Assembly (NCBI GenBank): GCA_019918135.1 | Contig: WBZZ01003702.1 | Location: 62,001 to 126,000 of the forward strand | Source: Paulinella micropora | Lineage: Eukaryota > Cercozoa > Imbricatea > Euglyphida > Paulinellidae | Reading direction: 5' to 3' | Length of the DNA stretch: 64,000 bases | Shown here: one piece after another, positions 18,030 to 30,550 of the stretch | Numbering within the stretch: the first letter of the stretch is position 1 | Layout of the letters: each line of letters begins with the position of its first letter | Program-made: the position numbers and the translations under genes | The notes under the pieces: generated by a model | Databases searched by the model: none | The model's input: the letters and a program-made list of their open reading frames with translations, nothing else | Told to the model about the DNA's origin: nothing

Positions 18030-18600
18030 TCAGATCTCATTATCTGTGGTGTGATTTTCTTCATTGTTTTGTAGGCATTCTTGCTCCTCTTCTTCCTGCT
18101 GGACAGCGTATTCGTTGGTTTTTGTAAGGTACAGTGATTTTCGTTGCTCCATGCTCCTCAATATGTGTGCCACCATACCATCCTTCTTCTTCAATTCCTG
18201 ATCTTTCTCTTGCAACTCAGTCTGTTTGTCTTTGATGACTTGCAGCTGATCGTCACGCTTTGCGAGCGCAACCCAGTTCGAAGGAAGGCGGACTTGCTTT
18301 TTCTTGATTGCTGCCTTGCTACCAGGTCGAGGTTTGTTTGGTATGCACTTGTTGTGATGACTTTGAGAGTCAGGTTTGCAACTAGTACAGATAGGCCGCT
18401 TGCAAATATCACAAACAAAGTATGTGTCTTTGATACAATAAAACTTATCTTGTCGTGCCAGGCGCACCATCAGGTCTTTATCTAGGTTCCTCTGTTTTTT
18501 TATCTTACTCAACTGTCGCAAAGGTCGCAAACATACACTGCAGAGGGCCAGACGCTGGATAGATTTTCTGAGTAGTTGCTGATATTCTTTCAGGACGCAT
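18030..18600 (-). pseudogene. Cys-rich zinc-ribbon segment with coiled coil, probably part of the same transposon
   Basis: The minus-strand ORF has a Cys cluster at about residues 38-60 (FVCDICKRPICTSCKPD followed by SHHNKC), which could bind zinc, then a Lys-rich linker and a helix rich in Lys/Glu/Gln (KDKQTELQEKDQELKKKDG). It lies between the transposase-like remnant and the OTU protease, all on one strand. A C-terminal zinc-binding tail is common in DDE_1 (pogo/Tigger-like) transposases, which is why I group it there. Confidence 0.45.
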
Positions 18601-18890
18601 TTTTTTCTTTCTCTATCTCGTTCCTCGCCCTTGACTCCCGCAGGTAATTATCATACTGACGCCTATTCTCCATGTGGTTCAATACGCCCGGCTATTAAGC
18701 CAAAGCGCTCGCCCATACGAAAGGTGTGCTGTGTCTAGATCGAGCGGTGCTTTCTTTTTCCTGGTTCGTTGCAGCTCCAGTAGCAGACGCGAAAAGGTCT
18801 GGTTTTCAGGATGCATATCCTCGAAATGTGAAATTCCAAGCTCGTTCATATCCTTCTCGGTGCATCGGCCAGTCTGTTGGAATTTTCGGG

Positions 18891-19590
18891 TTAGTTTAGG
18901 GACAGATGTGAAAACTTTGCTGCAGCAGAAAGTTTCCGGAAGTGAGTGCCTTTGTGCAAGATACGAAATGGATTGAATGGATGAATGCCACAGTCGCGGA
19001 AACTGTCCTCGATAATTTTCGGTGAAAACGCCTTTTGCAGTAACCTAGGAGCAGTTGTGAAGAATTTGACAAGAATCTGTTTTGAATCAGGCGGTAGGTC
19101 TGGCATGAGCTTAATCAAAAACTTTCTCAATTTTTGTATATACCGAGGGCTCGTAGCAGGCTTGAAGTCTCCCCATTTGTAGCGCTGATTTCCAATTAAG
19201 CTCTTCAGTGCTAGAAAACCTCTGCCCACATCACAATGGTTGCTGCGTACCACTACATCCAGCCGCAAATTTCAGCACCTCAATCTCATATTCTTCTATC
19301 TTTTCAGTCATGCCAAGCAAAGCATTGATCTGTGGAAAATCTCCATTTAGGGCAAGTACGGCGCGCCGACGAAAGCTTGATGATGGATCAGTATCGTTGC
19401 TTGCAGATTCAAAAGCTTTTAAGGTATCATCCCTTCTCATCGCGATCTGCGGCAATATGTACTGCTCCAGAATGCTCTCAATGATTTCCTCTTGGTTGAC
19501 AGATTTCGAGACAAGAAGCAGGGGGCACACAGGAACAGGGAGCGGGAGAGGGGAAGGGGATAGGGGCGCCAAGAAAGTGCACAAAAGAAT
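18891..19590 (-). pseudogene. pogo/DDE_1-like transposase C-terminal part
   Basis: Two overlapping minus-strand frames give AVLALNGDFPQINALL, then EVLKFAAGCSGTQQPL and, one base out of frame, DVGRGFLALKSLI. The Q-P-L-D-V-G block is the signature around the last catalytic Asp of DDE_1 (pogo/Tigger/jerky) transposases, normally written LQPLDVGVF. Further on, SFRDCGIHPFNPFRIL matches the usual 'GF...GI.P.NP' tail. The N-terminal DNA-binding part is replaced upstream by the G-rich satellite, so the element is truncated. The call rests on motif resemblance only. Confidence 0.55.
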
Positions 19591-21107
19591 ACGCTGAATT
19601 AAAACTCGACAAAGTCTTACACTTGGCACTGAGAACTAGGAGAGGGAGAGGGACGGGGCAGGGGAGGAGGAAGCACAAATTGCCGTAGCTTCCCCCCCCC
19701 CCTGTCTGAGAACAGGGAGCGGGGGAAAGCAGGGGCGCGCTAAGAATGTAAAAAAATTAATAAAAAAGTCCCTTAAGAATGTACAAAGTTTTAATCTTGG
19801 CACTGAGAACTAAGAGAGGGAGAGGGAAGAGGCCATGGAGGGGAAGAGGCACGACCCTGTCCTTGCCCGCCCCCTCCCCCCGCGTCTGAGAACGGGGTGC
19901 GGGAGAGGCAGGGGGCAGGGGTGAGGGGGGCGCTAAGAAGGTGCGCAAAAGATTTTTTTTTTATTAAAGCTCGACGGTCTTATACTGGGCACTGAGAACT
20001 AGGAGAGAAAGAGGGAAGAGGCAGGGGAGGAGGAAGCACGAAATGTCTTAGCCCCTCCCCCACCCCCACCCCCACACACACACACCCGTCCGATAATAGG
20101 AACAGGGAGCGGGAGAGGGAAGGGGGGAGGGGGGCGCCAAGAAAGTACACAAAAGAATACGCTGAATTAAAGCTCGACAGTCTTACACTTGGCACTGAAC
20201 ACTAAGAGAGGGAGAAGGAAGAGGCAGGGGAGGTGTAGAGCACGAATTGTCTTAGTTTCCCCCAGCCTGAAAACGGGGAGCGGGAGAGGGAAGGGGCAGG
20301 GGGGAGCCAAGAAAGTACAAAAAAAATTTAACAAAAAAGTCTCAAAAAGGGAGAAAGGATGAGAGGGGGGGGGGCTTGGTGGAGGCGTTGCACACATTTA
20401 TTTCTTTTGTAGCTTCTGCGCCCTCCTTCCCCCCCCCCCCCCCTTCCCCCTGCTCATTGACCCCCCCCTTGCCCCTGCTCATTGAGCCCCCCCCTGGGCT
20501 CAGGGAGGGGAGAGGAAGGGTAACAGAAAGATTTTTTGATATAGGGGGGGGTGCCCACCCCTTGCAAATCCGGGGCCTGAAAAATGGGGGAGGGGGGCGC
20601 CCCGGCATGGGCTCAGTGGTATCTTGTTAGTTTTGTTTCAGTTCGGCCCCTTACTCTTTGAGCCTTTCGGGCTCAGGGGTGAGTAGAGGGGAGGGGAGGC
20701 ACAAGACAAATTTAAAGGAGAGGGGGGGGGGGGCCAGGGATAAGGGGGGCGCCCCTCCCCCCCCGTCTAAAAACGGGGAGCGGGAGAGGAAAGGGACAGG
20801 GAGGTGGGGAGGCGCGCCAAGAAGGTGCGCAAAAGAATACGCTGAATTAAAGCTCGACGGTCTTACACTGGGCACTGAGAACTAGGAGAGGGAGCGGGAA
20901 GAGGCAGGGGAGGGGGGAAAGCACGAATTGTCGTAGTTCCCCATCTGAGAACCGGGAGCGGGAGTGGGAAGGGGGGGCGGGGGGCGCGCTAAGAATGTAC
21001 AAAAAAGAATTAATTAAAGAAATCCTCGACAAAGTTTTAATCTTGGCACTGAGAACTAAGAAAAGGAGAGGCAAGGGGCAGGGGGGGGGGGCGCCAAGAA
21101 AGTGCGC
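19530..21107. repeat. G-rich satellite array (left)
   Basis: About eight degenerate units of roughly 170-210 bp. Each carries GCGCCAAGAA (or GCGCTAAGAA), AATACGCTGAATTAAAGCTCGAC, GTCTTACAC..GGCACTGAGAACTA, a long AG/G tract, and a CCCCGTCTGAGAACGGGG-like hairpin. The G-rich strand is always the + strand here. ORFs predicted across it on the minus strand (Pro/Leu-rich) are artefacts of composition. Confidence 0.85.
21036..21107. repeat. 72-bp target-site copy, left of the Copia element
   Basis: TTTAATCTTGGCACTGAGAA through GCGCCAAGAAAGTGCGC directly abuts the left LTR. The same sequence, with one G/T difference and one base of G-run length, follows the right end at 29694-29764. Confidence 0.65.
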
Positions 21108-21503
21108 AGTAAGCAATAATATTTACTAAATATATTGTTACCTTTTATGGTCAATTTCACGACATAACATTTATATTTGACCGGATCATATTCATTACCA
21201 TTTTCATATTTCGTATCATAATTATTATTCGTTACGTTGATATTACCGTTATTCACAAGTAGTTGCCAGTTAGTATAGATTGGCCCATACTGAATCATCA
21301 CTTGAATTTCTGACCACAAGATCAGTATATAAATTTGTGGTATTTATTTCACTATAAATTTATGGTAAATTAGATTGAGTTTCAGTCATTGGTTTCTAAC
21401 CATTGATTAAATTCATTATTGTTCCTTCAACCTTTGATCAAAGTGCCTCAGCGCAAACGATTATTCAAGTATCCGGAGACTAATGTCTACTAGTGTACTT
21501 ACT
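21108..21503 (+). repeat. left terminal direct repeat of the Copia element
   Basis: 396 bp starting AGTAAGCAATAAT repeat at 29049-29444 with one visible substitution (CACAAGTAG versus CACAATTAG). The repeat includes the ATG and first seven codons of the polyprotein, so the true LTR boundary lies somewhat before its right end. It contains a TATATAAATTTG promoter-like stretch near 21,327. Near identity implies recent insertion. Confidence 0.75.
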
Positions 21504-24500
21504 GGTTATGGAGCCTTGGATGCGCCCCGTTACCAACTCAAGCTACCGAAATTCCCGAAAAGACCCATCGATGAATTTGACCTTTGGAAATTCCAATTTT
21601 TCGCTCTTTTATTGGGCGTGGACGCACGCTACATACTACTTCTGGAAGATCAAGAATCGCCCTACTCGGTACAAGAGATTGCTGCAATCTACGCAAGTAC
21701 CAGAACTACTGGACTAAGACCCACCCACCCCGCCCCTAACAACATTACTGGATCTGGACTGTCAGCACGACAGCAAGACACCTCGACAGCAAGACAGTCG
21801 AGAAGGAGGAGCGATGACGACGAAGCATACGGATCGAGACGTGGCGACTCATCATTGAGCAGCTCGTCATCACTGACCAGCTCGTCCTCAAGCAGCCCAT
21901 CCTCGACCAACCCGTCCTCAGGTAGCCAAGCACCCGCCCTCTTGCCTACTATCAACGTACCAACTGACCTGGATACACTTTTCAGCCAAGCAGACTACAT
22001 CAAAGCACAGATCCATGTCCGCTGCTTCCTTGTGGAAGCATGCCAAGAGTCGACAGCTCTACTGACCGTCCAACGAGCAGGAACCAACCCAGCGGTGATC
22101 TGGACAGCGATCTGCGAGCGATTCGGCAGCAAAGGATCGGTTTCCATCGCTCGCCTACTAATGCAGCTGTTCGAGACAAAGCTGAAGTCAAGCAATGGCC
22201 TACCAACATGGATGGAGTTCTTGACCCAACGCTTCGAGCGCCTACAGTCAAGAGGAGTGCCTCTACCTGATGAATTCAGAGTCGTATTCTTGCTCTTTAA
22301 ACTTAAGGAGTGCGCCTCTCTATCTATGGGGGATGTAGGGGGAACTATGTATTGGTCTCGTGCTGATGCTGACAAACCACGTTATAATGAGATATGTTCA
22401 CTCATCTTACAAGCATACCATGCTAACCAACTCTCTGCTGCCTCATCTAGGTCCTCGACAGCCCTGTTCACTTCGGCCACACCCGTTGCTATCAACAAAG
22501 ACATCCGATGTCTCAACTGCAACCGACGAGGACACATTGCGGCCCAGTGTCGATCCACCTGCATGAAACGAGTCTGCGAGGGCCGACCGAAACACTCTGG
22601 GGCTGAATGCCCAGTCCGCAGACGACCCACGCAGCCAAACTCGAACACACGTCGCGGTGGTCGAGGGGGAGGACCGAATCAACGAGGACGTGGAGGCCAA
22701 CCTAAACAGACCAACACAAGACGGATTCAACGATCGAGCGGACAAGCCAACGCGACAACCGAAGTGGAAGCCACGGACGACGTCGATGATCCAACAGGCG
22801 ACCCACCCGAGACATGGCTGATGCATTCCGCCGACTCCGACGACGAACGACCCGGACCAGAGGAGGACGAACCATCGCAAGAAGAAGTAGCCTACGTACA
22901 AAGGGGAAGTAGGTACAGAAATAGAGCAGGACCTATCCAACTGTCTCCTCTAACACCCACTTCTGATACCTATAACCCTCCCACCCCCACTGAAGCATCG
23001 CCCGCACCGCACCCTGATTACGTGGAAGACCCGACGAGACGCCCAGACATCCCATGGAGCTCGCTGACAATCACACAACGCATGGACGAGAACGACTACA
23101 GACGTGCCTACGTTCAATGGACGCGCATGCGGGACGCATTTCGAGCGATCCCACAAGGATTCCCTGTCCCACCTGCCCATTGGCCGCGACCTTGGTGCCC
23201 CCTTGGAACACCCCTCAACTATTTACTTCCAAGAACGGATCCGTGGATGTTACCATCGCTGCTAGTTCAAGACGCGCCCGGCTCAACAGGTATTGAGCAC
23301 ATCGTACTGCGGACAAGATGCCCGAGACGAGCACGACGTGAACCAGGTAGTTCACCGCAACAACCGCCGGAAACAACTACACAATCCCCGCGCGTGCCAA
23401 CGCAGAGCTTTATGAGCTCACCTGCACCGGAAGACAGGACGACATCAGAGCAAGACCGTCAAGAAGAGCAACCTACCTCAACGCCCATCGGAGAAAATCG
23501 ACAGCGACAGTTGAATTCAACCAGCGCAGAGGACACCTCGATGAGCGAAACACCGCCTACCCCGTCAATGGCATACAATGAGGAATCGCCCATTTCAAGT
23601 TTCACGGTACCTATCCCACCGAACCTGCAGACCGAGTGCTTTACCCCGTTGGCCCCGACGACGACCTCAGCGAATGCATCTACGGACAACAAGGACGCAA
23701 TAAGTCGCATACAAGCCATCGAAGCATTACCCTACGGCCAACCAGTGCAATACAGACGTGTACCTGGAGTTTCACAGCCAACAGAACGACGATACACCTT
23801 CGCTTGGACAGATGCACATCATTGCTTTCGTCACCCTACCACCGATGAGCTGGCCTACTGGAGCATCGTGAAGGACTTCCGACTACTCCCGGAGAACTGG
23901 CCACTAACCAAACCAGACTGCGTCGACTGCAAGACTATACGCGAAACCAGACGCGGCAGCATTAGATGGGATTGCACCTACTGCGGCAACCAAGAAGGGA
24001 AACTGAAGCGTTGCAGCGGATGTCAACTCGTTTACTACTGCAACACCGATCATCAGAGGACCGATTGGCCGGCACACAAAGAGTTCTGCAACATGGCCAA
24101 GCGGCATCCACTCATCAACCGACTTCGAGAAAGGGGAACGAGATACGATCTACTCGGCATACCAACGGACCAGCCCGAGCTAGGCGACCTCGCATTTCAA
24201 CATCTGTTACGTTACCGTGAAGGTGGACCACACGCACCACTGTTCATAGACACACCCACAATGGTAGATATGGCGATGAGCCTAGATGAATTTACGACGA
24301 GGGGGAGACGTGTGGACCCCAGGACGGCCACAATGGCACAATCACACGCCCACCTTAACTTCACGGAAAACGAAGAAGACTACGAGGTGACCTCTTCGAC
24401 ACCGAATGCGAACTTAGCTGCGCTAGCCGCTACCACGCCGGACATACCCAACTTCGACGAAGCGTATACAATCAACGAGACGGACCCACCATGGAATATG

Positions 24501-27500
24501 CTCCCACCACCTCCAAGCGGAACAGATGAGACCGGACAAGAACAGCACGAACCCTACGGTGTAGGTGCAGCAGGCGAAAGATGGCGAGAACAACTGGAGA
24601 AACAACTGAAACGCATACTCAACATACCCGAAGCGCCGTCCGATGTGAAGCGTTCACCGCCTCCAGCACCATACACACCTGAAATAGAACCACTGTTCAA
24701 CGACAACGTGAGACCACCGCTCAACTACTACCCACCTGCCGGACGTGTGGAAGCTGAAGAACTACGCGAACGCCTACGACGTCATGACTACTCACACACA
24801 TTCGAATTCGTGTTAATGGCAGACGTATTTGACGAATTAGAAGCAATAAGGGACCCGAAAGAAGATACCACAGACGTAGCAACCATCCCTGACGAAGATG
24901 CAACTGACGACATCGACGACCCGGAGCTCGACGACCCTGAACATGAGAACTATCTCTACCCACCCGCCCTGGACTTCGCCAACGTACGCGAGTGGCAATA
25001 CTACGTCAACAGGCATCCAGAGCTGGAATATTTGGAGTTCAAGAACATGGACGAATACAACAGATGGATGCAGGAGACAATGGACTTAGAACGGGCAGAG
25101 CTCAAGCGCCCTATGGTCAACTATGTGCTGATGGCCGACGGCAATCCCCTTGACGTGGTCAACAGCGCATGCAACCGATGGCTATTCCATGAGAAGGCGC
25201 CTATCGACCCCAAGTCTATCCGCGAAGAGAAACCGGCTTTCCTCAATAACATATCTGGTAAGCCGCTTCCGGTGAGGACGCGGGCTACTGCCACTCCGAC
25301 GTGGCTCAATGGTTATGGTCAATCGGTTAAACAGTCATTTCCCAACTCACTCATATCACCGTCATTACCATTCAACCTTGTTCCCACCCCACGCCTTGAC
25401 CATGACATGCACAAAACAATCATCCATCAAAATGGTCAAGTATTCATCTATGACAAGCCCATAACACTTGACAAGAAGAACATACTAGCAAGGGGGAGGC
25501 TCAATTCACACTTGCTATACGAGTTAGATAAGCCAGGAATGACACCACTTGACCCTCATCAAAGATATATACCATACAGGTACAAGCAGAGAGAACAACC
25601 GTCACTGGCTGCAACCATCGACAACCTACCAGACCTTGCATTATGGTCAGTCAATCCTCTCCCATCACATGCACCGTACGATCCAATGATCCTACACAGA
25701 GCTCTGATGCATGCAAACCCACTCATAATGAACGAGTTTGCAAAGAGCGTAGGCAGACGCATCGCTGGCAAAGATTGGATGCGTCTGGTACGTGCATGTC
25801 ATGGATGCAATAGGGGCAAACCTAACAAACCCCCTATGTACAGAGGTAACTATCTAGACCTAGAATATAAGCAAGGTGAAGCACTCAACATAGATTTCAG
25901 CGGCCCATTCCCCGTAATGTCAATGTCAAGATACGGTAACTACTATAGAGGGGGAGTGACATGTTCTCGCTCTAAGTTTGCTTGTGACCTCTACACACCT
26001 ACCCGCGAAGCTAAGCTTTACATGCCACATTTAACAAGCATATTTGCTTTCTTTGAACGACAGTCAGGCAACAAACTAAAGCAGATAAGAGCAGATGGCG
26101 AGTTTGTCTCTAAAGTACTAAAAGACTATACAGACAAACACGGCATCATCCTCAAAACCACCACACGTAACGAGCCTAACATGAACCCCTTTGCTGAAAG
26201 AATGAATAGGACAGACGACACACGCGCACTAGCAGCACAGTTAGATGCAGGCCTGCCTAACACATTTTGGGAGGACACGCATAAAGCGACACTAGCCATA
26301 CGAATGGTCACGCCCCTTTGCAGAGGTAAGGACAAAGGAAAATCCCCTTGGGAATTGCTTATGGGCCGAAAACCTGTGCAATCGTTCGTGCAACCTTTCG
26401 GATGCCTCGCCTGGGTGAAAATGGAAACGACGAAAGCACAGCCTGTCGCCGTGCCAGGTACTCTCATTGGCTACAACATATTTCGTCGAGTCTATAAAAT
26501 CCTCATTCACGACACCAAACAGACAGCCACAGTAGAAAAACGTAATGTTCGTTTCGATACAATGACTCGTGGCTACACATGCAAAATACCTGCACGACCT
26601 TGGCAACCACTACTAGTGTCGCACAACATAACATCCTCCACCTCGCCTCCTACCACTAGCATACCATCTACCCAGTCAGTCCAGTGGAAAAACGAGGACC
26701 AACTGCCACAATTTCAGGACTCCAACACATCCAGTGGCTGGTGGCCAACAAACCAACTGCCACATTCCTCACAAAACACACTCGACACACTGGACGATGA
26801 CACGACAACCCCACACACCACCAAGGCCACTTCAAGTCTTTACGTGCAACCAAGCCCATATTTTGGCTCACTCCATCCCCCACCAAATGCATTTGCTCCC
26901 ACTCCAGCAACAACGGTTGCACAAGAGAAAAAGACGAACACAGCACCTCGGCAAACGACACAACACAACAGAGCAACATCAAACCCAGCCCAACACTCCT
27001 CATCTGCACCACAATTCCCTCTACCAGATAGATGGAGTAGTAACAAGGGCATACCACAAACATGGGATGGTGCTGCAATAACTTCAACAAACATAGTTGC
27101 TGGGCCCAGGCTTAGGAAACAAACACCAGCAAACCACTCCACTCATACCGCACACATTATTGTTGCTCATGAGTTTGAGGAGGAGGAAGAGGAGGCCTTA
27201 GGACAGGACAGCTATTGTTTGTTCACAAGAGTGTTACATATCCCACAGAAAACCATAAAGTCACACCCTCAGGTACATGCTGCTCAACTAGCCGAGTTAC
27301 AAGGTTTGTTCGAATGCAAAGCACTGCAATGGGTACCTCGAGCCGCAGCAATAACAGCGAATGTACCTCCTGTCCATACAACATTTGTTGATGCCATAAA
27401 GACAGATGAGTCTACAGGTCAGGAGAAATACAAATCGCGACTAGTAGCTTTAGGAAATAGGATGAAAGAATACATTCATTACAATCCATATGAATGCTCT

Positions 27501-28807
27501 TCCCCCACCGCCCAACCAATGTTTCTTTTGCTACTAGTATCTTATGCTGCATTCAATGACTTCATGATCTCTCACCTCGACTTTTCACAAGCCTATTCCC
27601 ATGCAGATATGAAGGACATTGCATTCGCCTTTCCGCCTAAGGGGTACGAAAACAAAAGCGACCCTTCAATGATTCTATTGTTGAAGAAAGCACTGTACGG
27701 AACCCCCCAGGCAGGGCGAAGGTGGTTTGACCATGTGTCTACTAATGTGAGAAGTATAGGATATAAACAGTCAACATTAGACCCATGCATTTTCTTCCTA
27801 CCTTCAGTCACAGGCAGACAGAAACTACCCCCTATCTACTCCTTCGCACTGATGACTTGCTCGTGTTTCGTAATACCAAAGACGAGCACAATGCCCTGTT
27901 CACCAAACTGAAACATTCATTTAGAGTGAAGGACCTAGGACAAGTCAAAACATTTTGTGGCTTGCAGTTTGTTAGGACTTCAGAGGGCATAGTCATACAT
28001 CAGCATGAATACATTAAGGGCATGCTTAGGGATTTCAACTTCCAAGAAGCCAAGCCAGTCGCTACCCCTACAGCGACGACTGACCCTCCCCCAGCCAGCA
28101 AAGAAGCTATGCTTCGGCGTTTCTCGCTCCCTCGCTTGCTTGGCGCCCTTCTCTGGCCTGCGACTCAGACTCAACCGGCCATCACCTACGCGGTCAACCA
28201 CGCGGCGGTACTCGCATCAAAGAAGCCTGACGTGGCGTACTCAGCAATAGCTCGCATCCTCAGATTTCTGCGAACACCTAGAGGGATTTTCTTCCCATTT
28301 CGGACCCGCAGCTTCGAGCTTATATCGTATTCCGATGCCAACTTGGGCGCATGTGAGTACACGCGACGATCAAGAACCGGCCAACTGCACATGACGACTG
28401 GGCCCATCGCATGGAGTTCGAAGCGCCAACCCACAGTCGCACTATCGACTCAGGATGCTGAAACGATCGCCAACTCAACGACATGCTGAACAGCAATCGC
28501 GATATTGCATATGTGCAAGGACGTTGGAATTCCGTTGCCGACGCCATCAACTATCAATAACGACAACCGGGGGGCGGTCCTGAACGCGACGAACGGCATG
28601 GCCACTGATCGCACACGCCACTTAGCACTCAAACACCATTACGTGGTAGAACGAGTACGGGCTGGCGAAGTGATCGTACGACACGTTTCGACGAAGGACA
28701 ATCTGGCGGACATGCTGACGAAGTCACTACCGACGCCACGTTTCTTGGAACTAGTCGCACAGTTTACGGTGTTGCTCAAGGACGCTTTACCGCAGTTTGA
28801 GGTTTAA
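21483..28807 (+). pseudogene. Copia-type gag-pol polyprotein with an internal MYND zinc finger
   Basis: ATG 21483 opens a 2,142-residue frame. Gag-like N-terminus; CCHC knuckle CLNCNRRGHIAAQC (about residue 342). A long Pro/acid-rich spacer encloses a MYND finger at about residues 830-870 (CTYCGNQ, CSGC, YYCNTDHQRTDW, HKEFC). GAG-pre-integrase LHRALMHAN with CHGC, and integrase D/D/E in NIDFSGP, RADGEF and FAERMNR. RT has HLDFSQAYSHADM and KALYGTPQAGRRW. The frame breaks near 27,840 just before the catalytic TDD motif (RTDDLLVF; usual YVDD) and again near 28,488 inside RNase H (STQDAETIA; then DNRGAVLNA). I see no clear aspartic-protease DSG motif. About 2,440 codons is long for Copia. Confidence 0.88.
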
Positions 28808-28809
28808 TG

Positions 28810-29048
28810 CCTCTAGCTTTTACAGACACTTAGGATGAATTTATTCAACAGACTTGCTACACCGCTGCAAGGACCTGCATCCTTTGATGCTTACGAATTA
28901 TTTTTTTTTTCATTTTTAGTGTTAATGCAACATTATGTATCATACTTCATCATCATGAATCGCTAGTTTACATATAGTTTCATATGGCCAATCATGTTAG
29001 TAACTTAAAGATAATATACATATACATATATGTTATGCCGAGGGGGAG
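28810..29048 (+). other. Copia 3' untranslated region with polypurine tract
   Basis: AT-rich sequence after the RNase H stop, ending in GAGGGGGAGAG (about 29,040-29,050) directly before the right LTR, as expected for the plus-strand primer. Confidence 0.6.
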
Positions 29049-29444
29049 AGTAAGCAATAATATTTACTAAATATATTGTTACCTTTTATGGTCAATTTCA
29101 CGACATAACATTTATATTTGACCGGATCATATTCATTACCATTTTCATATTTCGTATCATAATTATTATTCGTTACGTTGATATTACCGTTATTCACAAT
29201 TAGTTGCCAGTTAGTATAGATTGGCCCATACTGAATCATCACTTGAATTTCTGACCACAAGATCAGTATATAAATTTGTGGTATTTATTTCACTATAAAT
29301 TTATGGTAAATTAGATTGAGTTTCAGTCATTGGTTTCTAACCATTGATTAAATTCATTATTGTTCCTTCAACCTTTGATCAAAGTGCCTCAGCGCAAACG
29401 ATTATTCAAGTATCCGGAGACTAATGTCTACTAGTGTACTTACT
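29049..29444 (+). repeat. right terminal direct repeat of the Copia element
   Basis: Counterpart of 21108-21503. It stops abruptly after GTGTACTTACT, seven codons into the gag sequence, where an inverted internal fragment begins. Confidence 0.75.
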
Positions 29445-29696
29445 ACGCTCTATTTCTGTACCTACTTCCCCTTTGTACGTAGGCTACTTCTTCTTGCGAT
29501 GGTTCGTCCTCCTCTGGTCAGGGTCGTTCGTCGTCGGAGTCGGCGGAATGCATCAGCCATGATCAAAGGTTGAAGGAACAATAATGAATTTAATCAATGG
29601 TTAGAAACCAATGACTGAAACTCAATCTAATTTACCATAAATTTATAGTGAAATAAATACCACAAATTTATATACTGATCTTGTGGTCAGAAATTT
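29445..29696 (-). mobile_element. inverted, deleted Copia fragment fused to the right end
   Basis: 29447-29562 is the reverse complement of internal bases 22813-22927, and 29563-29696 is the reverse complement of LTR bases 21305-21438. So the right end carries a fold-back fragment in which LTR and internal sequence are joined with about 1.37 kb missing between them. Template switching or insertion of a second truncated cDNA would explain it. Confidence 0.75.
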
Positions 29697-30540
29697 AATC
29701 TTGGCACTGATAACTAAGAAAAGGAGAGGCAAGGGGCAGGGGGGGGGGCGCCAAGAAAGTGCGCAAAAGATGTTTTTTTTTTTTTTTTATTACAGCTCGA
29801 CGGTCTTACGCTGGGCACTGAGAATCAGGAGAGGGAGAGGCAGGGGAGGAGGAAGCTCGGATTGTCGTAGCCCTCCCTTCCCCCGTCTGAGAACAGGGAC
29901 CGGGAGAGGGAGGGGAGGAGGGCGCGCCAAGAATGTATGAATTTTTTTATTAAAGCTCTACGGTCTTACGCTTGACATTGAGAACTCTCGACAAGGGAGA
30001 AGGGAAGAGAGGAGGGGAGGGGGCGCCCAGCATGGGGGGGGGGGCTTAGTGGAGGCGTTGTATGTATTTATTTTTTTTGTAGCTTCTGCGCCCTCCCCTT
30101 GCCCCTGCTCCTTGAGCCCCTGGGCTCAGGGGAGGGGAGGGTGTCAGAAAGGATTTTTGGATACAGGTGGGGGGGGGAGCCCACCCCCGCAAATTCAAGG
30201 CCCGGAAAATGGGGGGGGGGGGTGCCCCGGCATGAGCTCAGTGGCATCTTGTTAGTTTTGTTTCAGTCCTGCCCCTTGCTCTTTGAGCCCCCCCGGGTTC
30301 AAAGGGGAGTAGAGGGGAGTGGAGGCACAAGACAAATTTAAAGGAGAGGGGGGGGGGGGCAGGGAGAAAGGGGGGCGCCCCTCCCCCCTAAAAACAGGGA
30401 GCGGGAGAGGAAGGGGACATCTAGGGGGGTGGTGGAGGCGCGCCAAGAAAGTGCGCAAAGGAATACGCTGAATTAAAGCTAGACAAAGTCTTACACGTGG
30501 CACTGAGAACTAGGAGATGGAGAGGGAAGAGGCAAGGGAG
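29694..30540. repeat. G-rich satellite array (middle), beginning with the right 71-bp target-site copy
   Basis: Same unit motifs as the left array (GCGCCAAGAAAGTGCGC, TTAAAGCTCGAC, GGCACTGAGAACT, G-tracts), G-rich on the + strand. 29694-29764 duplicates 21036-21107. Long G/C runs are likely to form G-quadruplexes and to be hard to assemble. Confidence 0.8.
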
Positions 30541-30550
30541 GGCAGCGGTG

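Noticed and set aside
19478-21116. Pro/Leu-rich ORFs on the minus strand
   Set aside because: They repeat with each satellite unit (LLVLSAK.KT..) and follow the G-rich composition; they are not genes.
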